From assembly GCA_001695595.3 (NCBI GenBank), contig MBPM02000086.1:1-64000 (forward strand): a DNA stretch of 64,000 nt, given 5' to 3'. The notes beneath the pieces were generated by a model that was given only the letters and a program-made list of their open reading frames with translations, had not been told where the DNA came from and searched no databases. This document shows positions 45,081 through 57,188 of the stretch, one piece after another. Position 1 is the stretch's first letter. Each line of letters begins with the position of its first letter. The position numbers were made by a program, and so were the translations under genes. The stretch is from Plasmopara viticola. Its lineage: Eukaryota; Oomycota; Peronosporomycetes; Peronosporales; Peronosporaceae.

Positions 45081-46373
45081 GTCGTTATCACTATAAAGAG
45101 ATGCAGACTCCCAAATTCTCACATGTTTGCCCGACTGGATAGTCGAACCGTGAGCAAAACTGTTTCTTTTACCCACAACTCTCGTGAGATCGCAAGGAAC
45201 TTAATCGCAAAGCAGAAGGTTCAAACCAAGCTTGTCAATTCTCTTAGTGGCCTTGTGCAGTATGTCGTAATCTCACTAGCAGAACGACAGGGATGGATCA
45301 GACAAGTGACCTCTTTCACGACAGCGCTAGCAGGTCAAATAATTTTAATGGCGTAGAACGTCGTGTGTGAGCCTCTGCGAAAGCACTACTAAAACCAGTT
45401 TCGGCCAAAGAGGGCATATTTCGGCTCATCGCACAACAGTTTTGATTTAAAAGGATCGAATTCGATAACCGCAGTACTTGAGTCAGTTTATCCCGCTTCG
45501 TTACCGCATTGTAGATTCTACGCAAATCGCGAACAATTCTAGAATAGCTTAGAGCGAACCTTCTATCTTTTTTTGAGTGAGTTGCAGCAACCACGGTCAA
45601 ATTCTTGCGCTTCAGGTAATCGAGCTTGACAACATTCAAGAACACTTGCTTAATTTTACCTTTGACAGCTTTTCGCGTGTTGACTCATTCAAAGTGGCAC
45701 CAGCATTTGGAAGTTAGAGGAAAGCTTGCTGGTAGACCAGATCGTAGTCGTCCGTCGTTTGCAATGACTAACGTTTTTTCAGTATTGATCGAGGGTCTCG
45801 ATCTATATGCGTAGTTTGTCATGATGGTAGCAGCGCATAGACATTAGAGATACATTAACGGTGAGTTGTCGAACGTCTTTCTTGCATGATGACAAGAGAT
45901 ATTCACAAGCCGCTGAACTACGCCGGAAGCTCACACTGCAATTCCTTAAGTCATTTTGTGCGACACAGCTAAGCTGCAGGTGCAGGGCTGGTAAATATCA
46001 TTTTCTCACCTATCACGCCTCTTTGTTAAGCGTCTGATTGCACAGACAGGTGGCCTTTACCTTGCTACTTTGAGTAAATGGATGATCTTTATCTTGCTAC
46101 TTATCAAACAGGCTTTTGAGCTTAAAGACCGATAACGTGGAGATACGATGAGCTCACCAGCAAATGTGGTTGTGATCTCTGCTGGATTTTGCGAGATTAA
46201 TTGGCTTAGGTATTGCAGATTGTACTTCTCCTTACGGACTTCATGTCGACATCCAGTTTCTCAGCCAATTAGTCACGATAGACAATTCTTGTGGCGGTCG
46301 TAGCGGTGCCCCTTTCTTTTGTAAAAAGCGTTTAGTGGTGGCGTTGAATAATTTTTTGCCGACTTAGTTCTAG

Positions 46374-46631
46374 AATATCAGATTGGGGCAAATACGACTG
46401 TCCTGCGCACTTGTATTATTATTTGAGAGTGCTTCCGGCTTTGCTGCACCAAATGGGTCAAACCGCATCAGCCCAGTGCTTCAAAAGCTACTCGATCCTA
46501 CTGCCGAAGTCGCTGGTCGCGAATGGGTTAATGTGACAATCTGCTTTGTAGATTGGTTCGCGTTTGCTGCGGACGCTAATATATCTCCGTCTTGTTTTGA
46601 GTCAAAATTTCGCCCCGAACCTAGGCGCTAA
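46374..46631 (+). pseudogene. signal-peptide-like open frame lacking a start codon
   Basis: From just after a stop at 46371 the frame reads an N-terminus with a basic residue then CALVLLFESASGFAAP, a plausible secretion signal with an Ala-x-Ala-like cleavage region. About 60 residues follow, including SNRISPVLQKLLDP and two cysteines. There is no ATG in the frame; the first usable codon is TTG. It looks like a small secreted protein gene that has lost its start, but I recognise no family. Confidence 0.25.
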
Positions 46632-49600
46632 GATGTGTTTCTTTCAATTTCGACCGAAGACCGGTTTAAAACTAGATTGTTCAACTTTGGTTAGTCGTTC
46701 AACTCGAATTTTGGCTCTACCTTACTCATCAACAATTCCATAAAAGTACTTGATACTTTAAGAGCTTTGAAAACGCCGCGCACATAACGTTCAGTTCGAT
46801 ACGTAACTGGTTATATTTGCTAAACAAAAAAACTAAAATAATGGAAGTAAATTCCTTCGGGATTAACAAACCCTTTACTCTTAGTATTTTTCCGGTGGTC
46901 ATCACCGGTGACGATGTAATAAGTCTCGTCAATAATCCACATATCAGTGGTGCCTCACCCCTAACAAATATTAATATCCAATACCTCACGGGAAGAGACA
47001 CTGTTGTTAACGTCATGTATTTCTAGGACACAAATCACTCCGGTGAATTTAGGATGTCTCTAGCATACTAGTTAAAAGAACGCAAAAGGAACGCGCACGC
47101 GATGTTTCGTGATTAAGGCCTTAGTGCTTATTTACTCTTTGAGGTTTTGCCTTTTTATATCATCAAAGGTGAAGCCTTTCGCTTCATCGGCTTAGACCTC
47201 ACACAAATCGCTATTACCTGGCTCGCCGGAAGCGGTGTTCTTGAGTATTGACTATTCTCGTAGACTTTGAGTGCCGTGATGCATATCAACTGCTTCGCAG
47301 CAGAGGCGGGGCTGTAAGCACAGAAGCCCTCAGACGACCGTTTACTTTCTCTAGTCATAAGAAAAACGAGATCGCGCTTTAAAGACTGATTTACTGAATG
47401 CTTAATTCCAAATTCACCTGCATGTTTTAATATGAACTATAAAGAACTCAGTCATTTAGGTCAGGACTAGATCCTTCAAAATATCTCAATCTCAAACCGA
47501 TTTAAGTACCGATGGGGTGCCTACAAGCCCTCTTTGGCAACAAAGCAGCTTTGAATGCAAAAGCTCGTCTTTGTAGCAGTGTCGCTTGATTGACAGTTAA
47601 CTGCTTCGTCAAACGTCTAGTACGCTCTTTTCCAAGATATAATCCTGCATCTTTATATAACGAACGTAATAACAGAGCTTACGTACATCTATCGATTACG
47701 CAAGTCAAAATGGGGTTATCGAGCGTGCGTAGAAATCAAACTCAAAGTCTTGCATTAAGTACATACGACATAAGACTTGTATCGCAATATTCGGTAGAAA
47801 ACACCCAGAAAAACGAGAAACATTAGAAGTAGTATGACATGGCACAATACATCGACAATTTCTTGCTTCTTGTCATTTTTCATTAAAAAAATTCCTGAAT
47901 CGTTCATTCAGACCAGCTTTTCCTTGACGACGCAGCCTCCCGATCACCTTGGAGCGAATGCATAATTTTTATTTTGGAAATTGCAAACCACTCTACTGCT
48001 GAGATGGTGTAAGTTGACAAAAAAAGTTTGAGATCTAAAGCCAAAAGTGCATCGACGCCAGTCTTAAGCATAAGACACATTGAACAAGATCATTCTCTTA
48101 CTTAGCCAGCCAAAATGATTAGGATCAACAGCTCAAATCTGCTTTTTTGCTCTATTTCTGTTACCGTTCGTCATAATTATTTGTGCAATAAGATCATTTT
48201 TTAAGATCTGACCGGCAGAAGGACACATTAAAGTAATATGCCTTCTTAACAGTCGAGACTCGTACTTGCCGAATCTAAGTGTCAAACTCATGTATCTATA
48301 CGCCTATCCCAATACGTGCTGAACTATAATTAATTAAATTTGCTGCTTACGCTGGAGTGAAGTTTAAAGCCTCTTCGATTAGACCATCAAACGTTAATTT
48401 CTATTCGCTAACGACGAAAGTAGAAAAATTAACACTATGGCAACCAGCGTTATATATTTGAATTTTAATAGCCTGTAGAACGTCCTTTTGAGTGAGACGC
48501 GATACATCACCGATCAGCATGCAGTTAGTAAGCGGCCAAGTCTGTATGTCAAGAAGGTCATGACAAGTTTGAAGTTAGATCACCAATTATTGAGACAAGC
48601 TTGCTGAAGTCGTTGGAAAGCTTATAAGATTCGTTACAGTGAAAACCGTCACTCGCTTGAAACGAGCCAATTCGAACATCAAAGTTGGAAATCGACAAAC
48701 CAGTCTAAAAGTTATAAGGAGATGTATTGAAAGGACTCCGGAACTCTTGAGCACCACAAGTAGCAAAACTACCAGTCTGTTCTATCAAGGGGGTTAGAGC
48801 AATGTAATCATCCGCAGATGCAATCGAGCCACAACTAGAAGAATGCCGACTCTCTTAAAGTGCTGAGATGCTCTAAGGCCCACGATCTGTCCCTTCTGTC
48901 TTTTTTTCAAAAGTCTTTAATTAAAGGTAAAAAAAATGATTTCTATTATATAGCTTGCTTGCCAAAATCAGCACGCTGAAAGAATCCGCGAGCATAGCAT
49001 TTGCTGTGGCGTACCTTCTTTACAGTCTTAAAAATGAAAATTTGAGGGCTGTCAAGATAAATGAAGAGCACATAGGGGCGTGCAGTATGTACTAGTGGAC
49101 TCGTAAGAGTTGACATCAGCACTATTACCTGAAAGAGTACTTGCAATTGGGTTACTAGTAGCTTGCGTCCATTACAGGGCGCGTGTTCCACTTGTTAAAT
49201 TAGTACTGGCTAGTGTAATATTCTTATGCGTATTGACAGTAATAGCGAAGGCACTTTGATGAAAAAACGAAGACGGATCTGAGGGCAAACAATGAGATAG
49301 ACTTTTCTTAAATACAAAGTGAGCTCTTTAGGCTCAATTTCAGCATGTAGTTTTAAGTATTCAGGATGGATCCGGTGTGCAGCGAGAGCACCACGTGACA
49401 ATTAGCTCCCGATCGTGGGAGTGACAGTCGCAGCTCAAGTCGAAGGGTATGTGGTAAAGAAATTCGCATCCACATTAGGTGGTTTGATAGTCGAGAAAAT
49501 GCATGCGAAACCGTCGTTTAAAACGAATGTAATAGCTGAGGCTGCCGAAGCAGTAAGCCACTTAAGGAAGCAGTGCTGTTGCGGTTGCCATCACCAGTAG

Positions 49601-50495
49601 TGGAGGTGGCAGAGCCATATACCGCAAATTGAGTAGCATCAGGGAATAGCAATGACGCCATGTTTTTTCGACATTCTGAGCTCTGTAGCTTGTTTGAGCA
49701 CATAAACTATTCTAGATTAACATGTTGTCAGCCATCGGAACAGTGGTCATGAGATCAAAATTGAGGCTAGTGACATAGCACTTACCACACTCCAGAGACG
49801 CACAGAAACGATACGCAGCAGCGTACCGTGTCTTTCTTCACCGAGACAGCATGTGATAATTCCTACGGAGTAAGACAAACCCCTCGCTTCCGTTCAGCGG
49901 AGTCATAGCATTTAATCGTAATAACACTGTATTTGTACAAGCCCTGGTAAAGTTCGCTCACCAATTGTTGCCTTGATCGATCTCTGGATTGCTCTAAAAG
50001 CTCTGCTAAATAAGACGATCAAAAAGTATGTTTCGCTTTGCAGATGTGAAAAAAATTATTTCACAGTCCTCGATAACAGATTATTGTGGCAAGTCTTATC
50101 AAGCCAATCACTAGTGATCACGATCTGAACGAAATAGCTAAGAAGATTGGCGGTTATCTCGATAACATTTTTGGATCAAGCGAAGAGCATCCTGAGCACC
50201 GCCACTAAAAGCGACAATATGTGCGTAGTTCTTTATCACTTCAAAACAAAGATTATTTACCCGTTTCAACGCGTTCAACCGATACGGGTGAAGAACACTA
50301 AGTTTGCGTTTGTGCTAAGACCTGCTCTAATGATATGAATAGAAACTACCTCGAAGTGGAAAATGGGAGATACATACAAATTGGTTTCAAGAAACCTACG
50401 GCGATCAGTCTATACGTTATGATTGCTATTTAATCATAACGTTGCTCCATATTCACCCAATCAAGTGATTAGTAAGCCTTACCTTTTTGACTAGA

Positions 50496-50571
50496 CCCTC
50501 ATCATCAATCGAATGTTTTCCTTTCCAAACTTGCCCTCATCATCGATCGATTGTTTTCCTTTCCAAGCTTG
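50496..50571. repeat. tandem duplication, 38-bp unit, two copies
   Basis: CCCTCATCATCAATCGAATG at 50496 is repeated as CCCTCATCATCGATCGATTG at 50534, and both are followed by TTTTCCTTTCCAA.CTTG. The two units differ at about three positions. Confidence 0.8.
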
Positions 50572-51882
50572 CGCTTGATAAGCTACAATCTGGAAGCAAC
50601 CCAAACTTGCTCAAATAATATGCATGTTCTTGATTCATAAACGTGCAGCTACTTGATCAACAGTATCTACCAGTCTTAACTTTGTCTTGTTATCAGCATG
50701 TGCGGTTTCGACCCTGCTATCAAATTCAGCATCATTTATTTGAACGTACATTTCGATCTTACACATTTTTATTCTTATGGATGTACAAAAGCATCACTCA
50801 TCCACGACTCAGCATCAGCTTCAGCAACAGTATCAACAGTTTTTACGTACTAATTAATCGCGATTAGACTAGTATTCTTATCAGTTGAGGCATCAAGTAC
50901 TGTCTGATAGTATTCACCTCTCAGGCGTTATGGTTCCGGCTCATCAGTTTGAGCCAAGATCTTATTTCTCTCAGGTGCTGTTGTTATACCAGTGTATACA
51001 TCACTGGGCCACTGAGTTCCTTCGTAACTGGTAGACTGCTTGACTGTAAGATAGACATATCAAGCATAGTAGGCCCGACGAACGCGATGTTGCACTCTTT
51101 CAAGTAGCTCCTAATGTTTTTGGGCATGCTAAGCAAGTGATGAGAATTAGGAAATATTATGTGATTCGCAATTACCCTTAGCAAGCAATAAAAATCGACT
51201 CATTAACAAGACATTCGGCATGGTCAAATTGTTTGCTGCGCGATGTACTGATGACAAGACTGATTTTGCTTACCCAACATATTCCGGTGGCGATCTTTGT
51301 ATGATAATATTGAGCTCCATTTTCTTGCTTAACTCTTTCTTGTATAGCTTGCTTGCTACAAATTATCGAAGGATGGCGATCAGATCCAACACCGTGAGCT
51401 CGTTTTTTTGTTTGGTATGCTAACATGGAGCTTGAGCCAAAGAAATCTTGTTCACGCTCCATAGTTACACAATTAGAGCAGAATTCGTATCTATATCATT
51501 CATACACCATTGGGTACAAAAAATATCCTCAGGTGTGTACCCTGATTTTTAACTCGAAGCAACAGGAAAGCTCTACTAAATTCTGATTAACATAGATACA
51601 ACGCTGGTAAGTTCGACCTATTTACTAGACCCAGTACTCTTTCTCATAAGAAGGTTATCGATTTATGCAGTCGTAGATTGTCGTCGCACAATCAGGTTCA
51701 TAACTACGCCACTGAACCAAGTAAATGTTCTCTTTAGCAGCTTTTTGTGGTGTGATGTCTTTTCTGCTTCGAGAATGTGGCCTCGGTTAATACTTATTTC
51801 TGTTGCCTACAAAGTACCACCTCGAAATTATTTGAGGTTTTGTAGAGTGTATGTCCCGGATTCGATTTCGATATCCGTCTAA

Positions 51883-52884
51883 CTAACGATCAAATTCACC
51901 AGACTTTTTCTCTCTGAATGTTTGTAAAACGAGATATGACATTAATGCCAACTTCAAGCTCGTTATCAGTTTAGCTTCAACTTGATCCTGATTCAGCTTA
52001 GTCTCAAATCCTTTACCTTTGGCTTCACAGGCTTTATTACAACTAATCGATGGGTTATAGATCGTAGCCAATAATAAGATCAATGACGGGCTCTGTGTGA
52101 TCCTTTTCAGTGACATATCCCTTTGTCACTGCTTCAGTGTTTACTTATGGACTCTATTTTTTCCAAAGTAGCAAATCCTTGGGTCGTTAATGTAGCGTTT
52201 GATCTTCTTGGCGATAAATAATTGCTGAGCTTCGACTTAATAAACTCATCTTCATCATGGCTTGCAACGATATCTTGCTCATTAGACCGGACGGTATACT
52301 TCAGCGCTGTCAATACAATGCAGCTGTCTTTTTCGATAAGAGTCTTGCGTGCTCAATGAGAGGGTAAATATACTTACCAGTCAGAATTGATTATTTTCTC
52401 CACAGCACTAGGTCTAGCTGCCAAGAGTCTTTATTATGCGAGGCGATTTTGAGTGCATCGTATCGGTGCTATTGTTCTTGAAATTTATATATATATATAT
52501 ATATATGAATGTGTGGTGTATCATCTCTTTTAACGTTTCCTCCGGACTAAGCTCACAAGCCTAGTCTGTGAAGGAATATAACGGGTTTTGAGGTCATAAT
52601 GTAATTTAATCAAAAAGCTGCTTCATGATCCTATGGCTGACGAGAAAAAAGCACCTCAGTGAGGCAATTTTTGGAAAGCGGCACTGTAGCGATACCATCT
52701 TCAAGCACACACAGTTTAATACAGAAATAGATGGCGCTGTCTTTGTCGGACTGCATCTGGCAACGAAGAAGTATATCGTTTGACAGTCTTGAGCTCTAAT
52801 TAGTACCTTCGAGTGCGATTCAATCCCGCTCAACAGCTTACAGACTTGTCTGAGTTCAGCACAACTCACGACCCTATTGCACAC
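51883..52884 (-). other. cluster of protein-like open frames, unrecognised
   Basis: Three minus-strand frames follow one another. The first, about 52,615-52,745, includes KDSAIYFCIKLCVLEDG. The second, 52,134-52,350, includes ALKYTVRSNEQDIVASHD and DEFIKSKLSNYL. The third, 51,883-52,116, includes QDQVEAKLITSLKLALMSYL. The amino-acid composition (helical, Lys/Glu/Leu-rich) is more protein-like than the surrounding DNA. Good splice-donor words occur, for example GTAAGT at about 52,375. They may be exons of a decayed gene or pieces of an unfamiliar element. I cannot name a family. Confidence 0.25.
52486..52506. repeat. TA dinucleotide microsatellite
   Basis: About ten uninterrupted AT/TA units. 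Confidence 0.9.
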
Positions 52885-54911
52885 CCTAAGCGGAAGCCTT
52901 GACCTCGTATAAAGTGTCTACATATATAATTTAAGATAATGAGACCATAGCCACATCAGGGCCGTAATCGCGCCAAATCGATCTTGACGGATTCATAACG
53001 CCGAATGATATATAAGCATAGTCTGTGTCCATCTTCTGGCACTGGAAGCCCATACGATCGAAGTGGAAGTCGATGCAAACGCAATAGAGCTGTAGCATGC
53101 GTAGCTTAGCGAGTCGATAGATCGCAATTTAAAGAATAAATGGGGTTTTTGTAATTAAGGTAACCTTCACCATAGTCATCTCACAGGCATTGTTGAGTTA
53201 CTCCAGCTTATAAAACATGAAAGGCTCAATCTTATACTTGGTAGCGTTGTCGACAATTTTCCTCATCTCAGCAACCATGGTCATAGACTTATCGACACCG
53301 CCCTCATATCGCTCGTTGACAAAAGTTAATGGATGAGACAAAAACTTTGTGTGAGCTTGCTTTGATAGAGCTGTATGTCTGAGCAAATTCTATACCATGT
53401 GATAGAGACCAAGTGAGCAACGAAGTATAAGTGAAAACCTTTTTGCCAAAGCAACGACCATTTAACTTATGCGCTGCTTAGCTCTACTAATTTTTCGTGC
53501 TCGGTGTAGTCATACATGTTCTCAGCCGTACAGCATAATTGTGCATTTTGTTAGATTAGGGCTCATCTCACCGAATACTACTTAAGTTTTTTAAATTATG
53601 AATATCATTACGAAAAATCTGTCCCTGATGATGTGGGACCCGGCGCAATCGTATTACAAGGCACGTAATTGCCGAGTGCCCACATGCACAAAGCTTGACA
53701 TTATACCCGATCACCTTCTTACACGCAAAATTTTATCTCGTTGCAATTGGTGTGTAAGTGAAAAATGATTATGGACCACCAGCGATATCAGTTTGAAAAT
53801 ATCCTTCTTCTTTTTGTCGATAGAAAAAGTAGTATGTCTAAGCTGAATAAAAAGCAGCTTCTTGTAGCGAAAACCACTGAAAGACATGCTTAATTGAGCA
53901 ATATAGCACTTCACACAGCTGATCGAGATGCAGTCTTTGATGTGGCCAAGATGATTGTCATTGCGATTAGCTGTAGCAGATCAGCGGTTTGTTGACAGAA
54001 TTATAGACCCCAAGAAAATTCATGCTTTTTTGAGCAGCAATGCCTTAGCATCTCAACTCTTCAGCCACTGATACTGACAGAGGGATGTGTTTGGTCGTGA
54101 CGGTAGTATTCTTCCTGAGCTTAGTCACTGTAGCCTCAAAAATCGACCCGAAGTCGTAAGCAATGAGTGGTCAACGTGGTGGTGAGCAACTTTTTAACGT
54201 TTACTTTTTACTAGTTAGTTCAGCTTAAATATCTTTCAATGTATGCGATCTCACTTCATTTTTGACATGGTCTTCTAGCTTAGAAGAGCTAACGAAAAGT
54301 TTATCACACTTCGAGCATGGTACTTAGACTGGAATATATTAATGTTCTTGGTAAAAAAGCATGGATCACACGAAAACGGTGGTCGTAGCAACTCCATCTC
54401 TCTCCGAAGGACAACAATATTCAATATTACCTATCTTTACACACATTATACAGACGTCAATACCCAAATGAAAGCATATCTCAAGTTCGTCGAGCTACAT
54501 GGAAACCTTGTGAGTTGGCTCCACAACATCCGAAGATAAAAAAGTTATATAAGTATGATTTATTCGACGAGGATATTTCTGAGTATACTGATCAAGTACC
54601 ACGCGCTGCAGTAAATCACACACTTGTTGTTCGTCTTTTATACAATGAGTATGTGCTTGTCATCGCAGTTAACATTTAGAACAACAGCCTTACTATTACC
54701 GAGAGCTTGCTCGCGGAATTAGATGCAATTTTGAGCCCAAAATTAAAATTCTCTCATATTCCAATTTAAATTATTATTTAAGCATGTCTATCAACTTAAT
54801 GGGGATGATCCCTGAGGAAGTCCCGAATACGAGAGTAACAGGTGAGCAAAACTGCCATCCGATAGGCTCACGAGATCGTTATATACCGCAATGTTCACCA
54901 TGAACCCTGTA

Positions 54912-55650
54912 TTTTGGAGCCGCGTTTATATCCCCTATTTTTTGTGATTGGCTCATTGTTTAAACTGCTCATTGGCCCAACCTCGGGCTTGGTATTTAAT
55001 TGTCCGTGACGACTTTTTCCTTCCAACCTCTTTTTACTTCATTTTCCACAAAACGCTACATTCCTCACATTCACATTCACATTCACATTCACAGATGCCG
55101 TATCTGCAAAATTAGTGGCTGTTATTCGCGAACATGCCAATTGCGCGAGCAGACAATGTAACGCCGTCACTGCCTTAGCTACCAACAATGTTAACAATTT
55201 TTTCTCTCAGTATCGGACAACATTTTATAACACTCTTCTGGGATGATCAAAACTGAGCCACGAAGGAAGTGTTTAAATACAGTGCTTACGGCTGCTATCA
55301 CTAGGCCATTTCCAGTAGGCATCGCCTTATTTCAAGCTAACCGCGTTGATTATTGGTGAAACTATTGATGCTTTTACCGTGATTCAGATTTTTGTCAGCA
55401 CTAGGCTCTACACCTCCCCCTCGCGCAACTCTATACCCTTACGATAAAAAATTAACGTTTGAGCAGTCTTCTAGAGTTAACAATATTCTGTAGCGCGCAG
55501 TATTGAAGGAAATTAATCAACTCGTGTTGTAGATGGGAAAGCGGTAGTGGCGTCACGAACATTTAAAAACCAGGCCCGACTTTTAGCCAATCAGTAGTTC
55601 ATCTAAATAGCCAATCACAAAAATGGGGGATTGTAAAGGATGGCTTAAAT
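54912..55650. mobile_element. non-autonomous element with about 100-bp terminal inverted repeats
   Basis: The left arm at 54912-55011 and the right arm at 55551-55650 are inverted copies, roughly three-quarters identical by eye over the inner 80 bp. Shared words are TTTTTGTGATTGGCT (54937-54952, and as its complement at 55608-55622), TCGGGC(T/C)TGGT, and GT(C/T)CGTGACG at the inner ends. Each arm carries two ATTGGC (inverted CCAAT) motifs. The 540-bp core has no open frame. It contains a hexamer repeat of TCACAT at 55065-55092. No transposase is encoded, so it would be a MITE or fold-back element. Outer ends are fuzzy and no clear target-site duplication was identified. The type is not one I can name. 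Confidence 0.6.
55065..55092. repeat. TCACAT hexamer repeat, about 4.7 units
   Basis: Perfect tandem hexamers inside the inverted-repeat element; short and probably a slippage product. Confidence 0.9.
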
Positions 55651-55680
55651 GATGATAGAGAACACGCTAAGCGAAATCAG

Positions 55681-55718
55681 AGGAGATTGAAATGGATTGG
55701 AATTTTTTTCAATCTCCT
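55681..55718. repeat. perfect 11-bp stem-loop
   Basis: AGGAGATTGAA (55681-55691) pairs exactly with TTCAATCTCCT (55708-55718) around a 16-base AT-rich loop. It lies just outside the right arm of the inverted-repeat element and about 330 bp downstream of the TPR gene's stop codon (that gene reads leftwards). It could be an element end or a transcript 3' structure. Confidence 0.6.
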
Positions 55719-56047
55719 TTTGCTTACAATCTCAATATTGCCATGTGCGGACTTTGGATATGTAGAGGAAACGCCAACAGCAAAAGGTGGGCTATCCCCT
55801 ACTCGCTAATAACTTACGTCAAGAAAAAACTGCCGTAAATATTACTACTAAGAGATCAAAGGCAAGCTTAAGCCTCGCCTTAAATGATAACTTTTTTTTA
55901 ATTTCTTATCGCAAAAACCACAATCTTTCCTTACCGGCAACGACATCGGCCAAATCGTGCCAAAAGAATTGCACGCCACGGGACGAGGCACAAAACTCTG
56001 ACGGGTACATATAATCTTACGCACTTGCAATGTAGTTGTGATCTTTG

Positions 56048-57188
56048 CTAGTCTATTTCCAACCATATATCGTGTATGCATTGTTGCAGTTTCTCTAAAT
56101 CCTCCAGTGGCATGTTCGAATTCTCGGCTAGTGTAAGCGCAATATTTGTGACGGTTTTAGCCTCTTCCCAGCAATCCTGTGCAAGTAAATTGCCCGCGTA
56201 ATGGTAATGAATCATGGCAGCTGTAGCGTTGAAATCAGCGAGGAGCAAGACATCAAGTGCTGAATCGTCGGCCTCACTATCATCTAATGTCGACGCTTTG
56301 TCACAGTGTTCTTCATACGTTCCAATTGCGTCTTCAAAGTACTTTGCAGCTTTTTTTGCTTGACCACTGGTAATCAAGAATTATTAGTAGCAGATCACCG
56401 ACATTAGCATTCCATTGCACAATACAGATTTTCGTAGCAAACTGCAAGGGCACCGAGAGTTGTCAATCGCATATGAGCACCCCACGCCGTTACTTCAGTC
56501 GAGATCTCTTTCAAAATCTCGAGAGCCTCTTCATAGTACTTTGTAGCAGTCTCTGTGTTTTCGAGCTGCGCATCATATAGTTGTGCAATACTGAAAGCGA
56601 CTTCAAAAACCTCAGCATCTGACGTAAACATAAGAAGCCGATTTCTGACCAAACCGATCGAAGTATTGTACCTTGCTGATTGCGTCGTTTGAGAACATCG
56701 GAAAGTTTTAGGAGTTGCTCCAGTTCCCGCTTGCTGTCTCCCTACACCATCACAGCAAATAAGTCACACCGATAAATAAAAAAGCACAAACTCTGCCACA
56801 GACAACACGACGCACCACCACACGACTTTGCTCGATCAGCTCTAATAAGTTGCCAACATCAGGGTCAGGTTCCTCGTCAATCGATGTCCGAGCAACTGTG
56901 TCCTTAAACGGCAATAAAAAGGCAGTGCGTATTCGACAATGGTGGCTCCTCGAAGAGCTTTACATTAATTGCATGTACCTCCTCAAGCGATTCATAAGCC
57001 TCACTTTTCTTGTCTTTTATAGTATTTGTTGACACTTTTCGAAGCTCTGCAATGCAACTCGCACGCGAAAGTCGTTGAGCTAAATAATTAGTCAGCACAG
57101 CTTGTGTGGTATCGCGATTATTTTGTAGAGCAGAGAATATCGTCAGTGTTGTGCGGCGCGCTGCACCAGTCGTTAGTCGGAGCAGCAT
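56048..57188 (-). CDS. mitochondrial TPR protein, five exons (paralogue 2)
   Basis: Exons on the minus strand: 56979-57188, 56822-56902, 56672-56741, 56426-56618, 56048-56366; 290 residues. Introns are 53, 59, 76 and 80 bp with GT-AG borders, phases 0, 0, 1, 2. That is the same phase order as the TPR gene at 30-31 kb; exon 3 is exactly 70 bp in both. Aligned blocks include VFEVAFSIAQLYDAQ with LFELAFSIAAQYESL, and the YEN-(L/R)-G junction split by the last intron. The N-terminus (MLLRLTTGAARRTTLTIF) is a strong mitochondrial presequence, but unlike paralogue 1 there is no clear membrane segment after it. TPR-like helices: ATKYYEEALEILKEI, AAKYFEDAIGTYEEH, WEEAKTVTNIALTLA. It is probably a matrix or membrane-associated scaffold of the TTC19-like group; the family name is tentative. 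No neighbour within 900 bp. Confidence 0.75.

Larger units (their letters stand above)
43700..54911. other. 11.2-kb gene-poor region
   Basis: No intact gene recognised. Noted separately: an RxLR-like decayed frame (43975-44270), SINE copy 2 (44,950-45,080), a signal-peptide-like frame lacking ATG (46,374-46,631), a 38-bp tandem duplication (50,496), unrecognised minus-strand open frames (51,883-52,884) and a TA microsatellite (52,486). A diverged 35-bp tandem pair (TGTTTGA.TTTCTGCTCC at 44296 and 44331) is also present. Confidence 0.45.
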
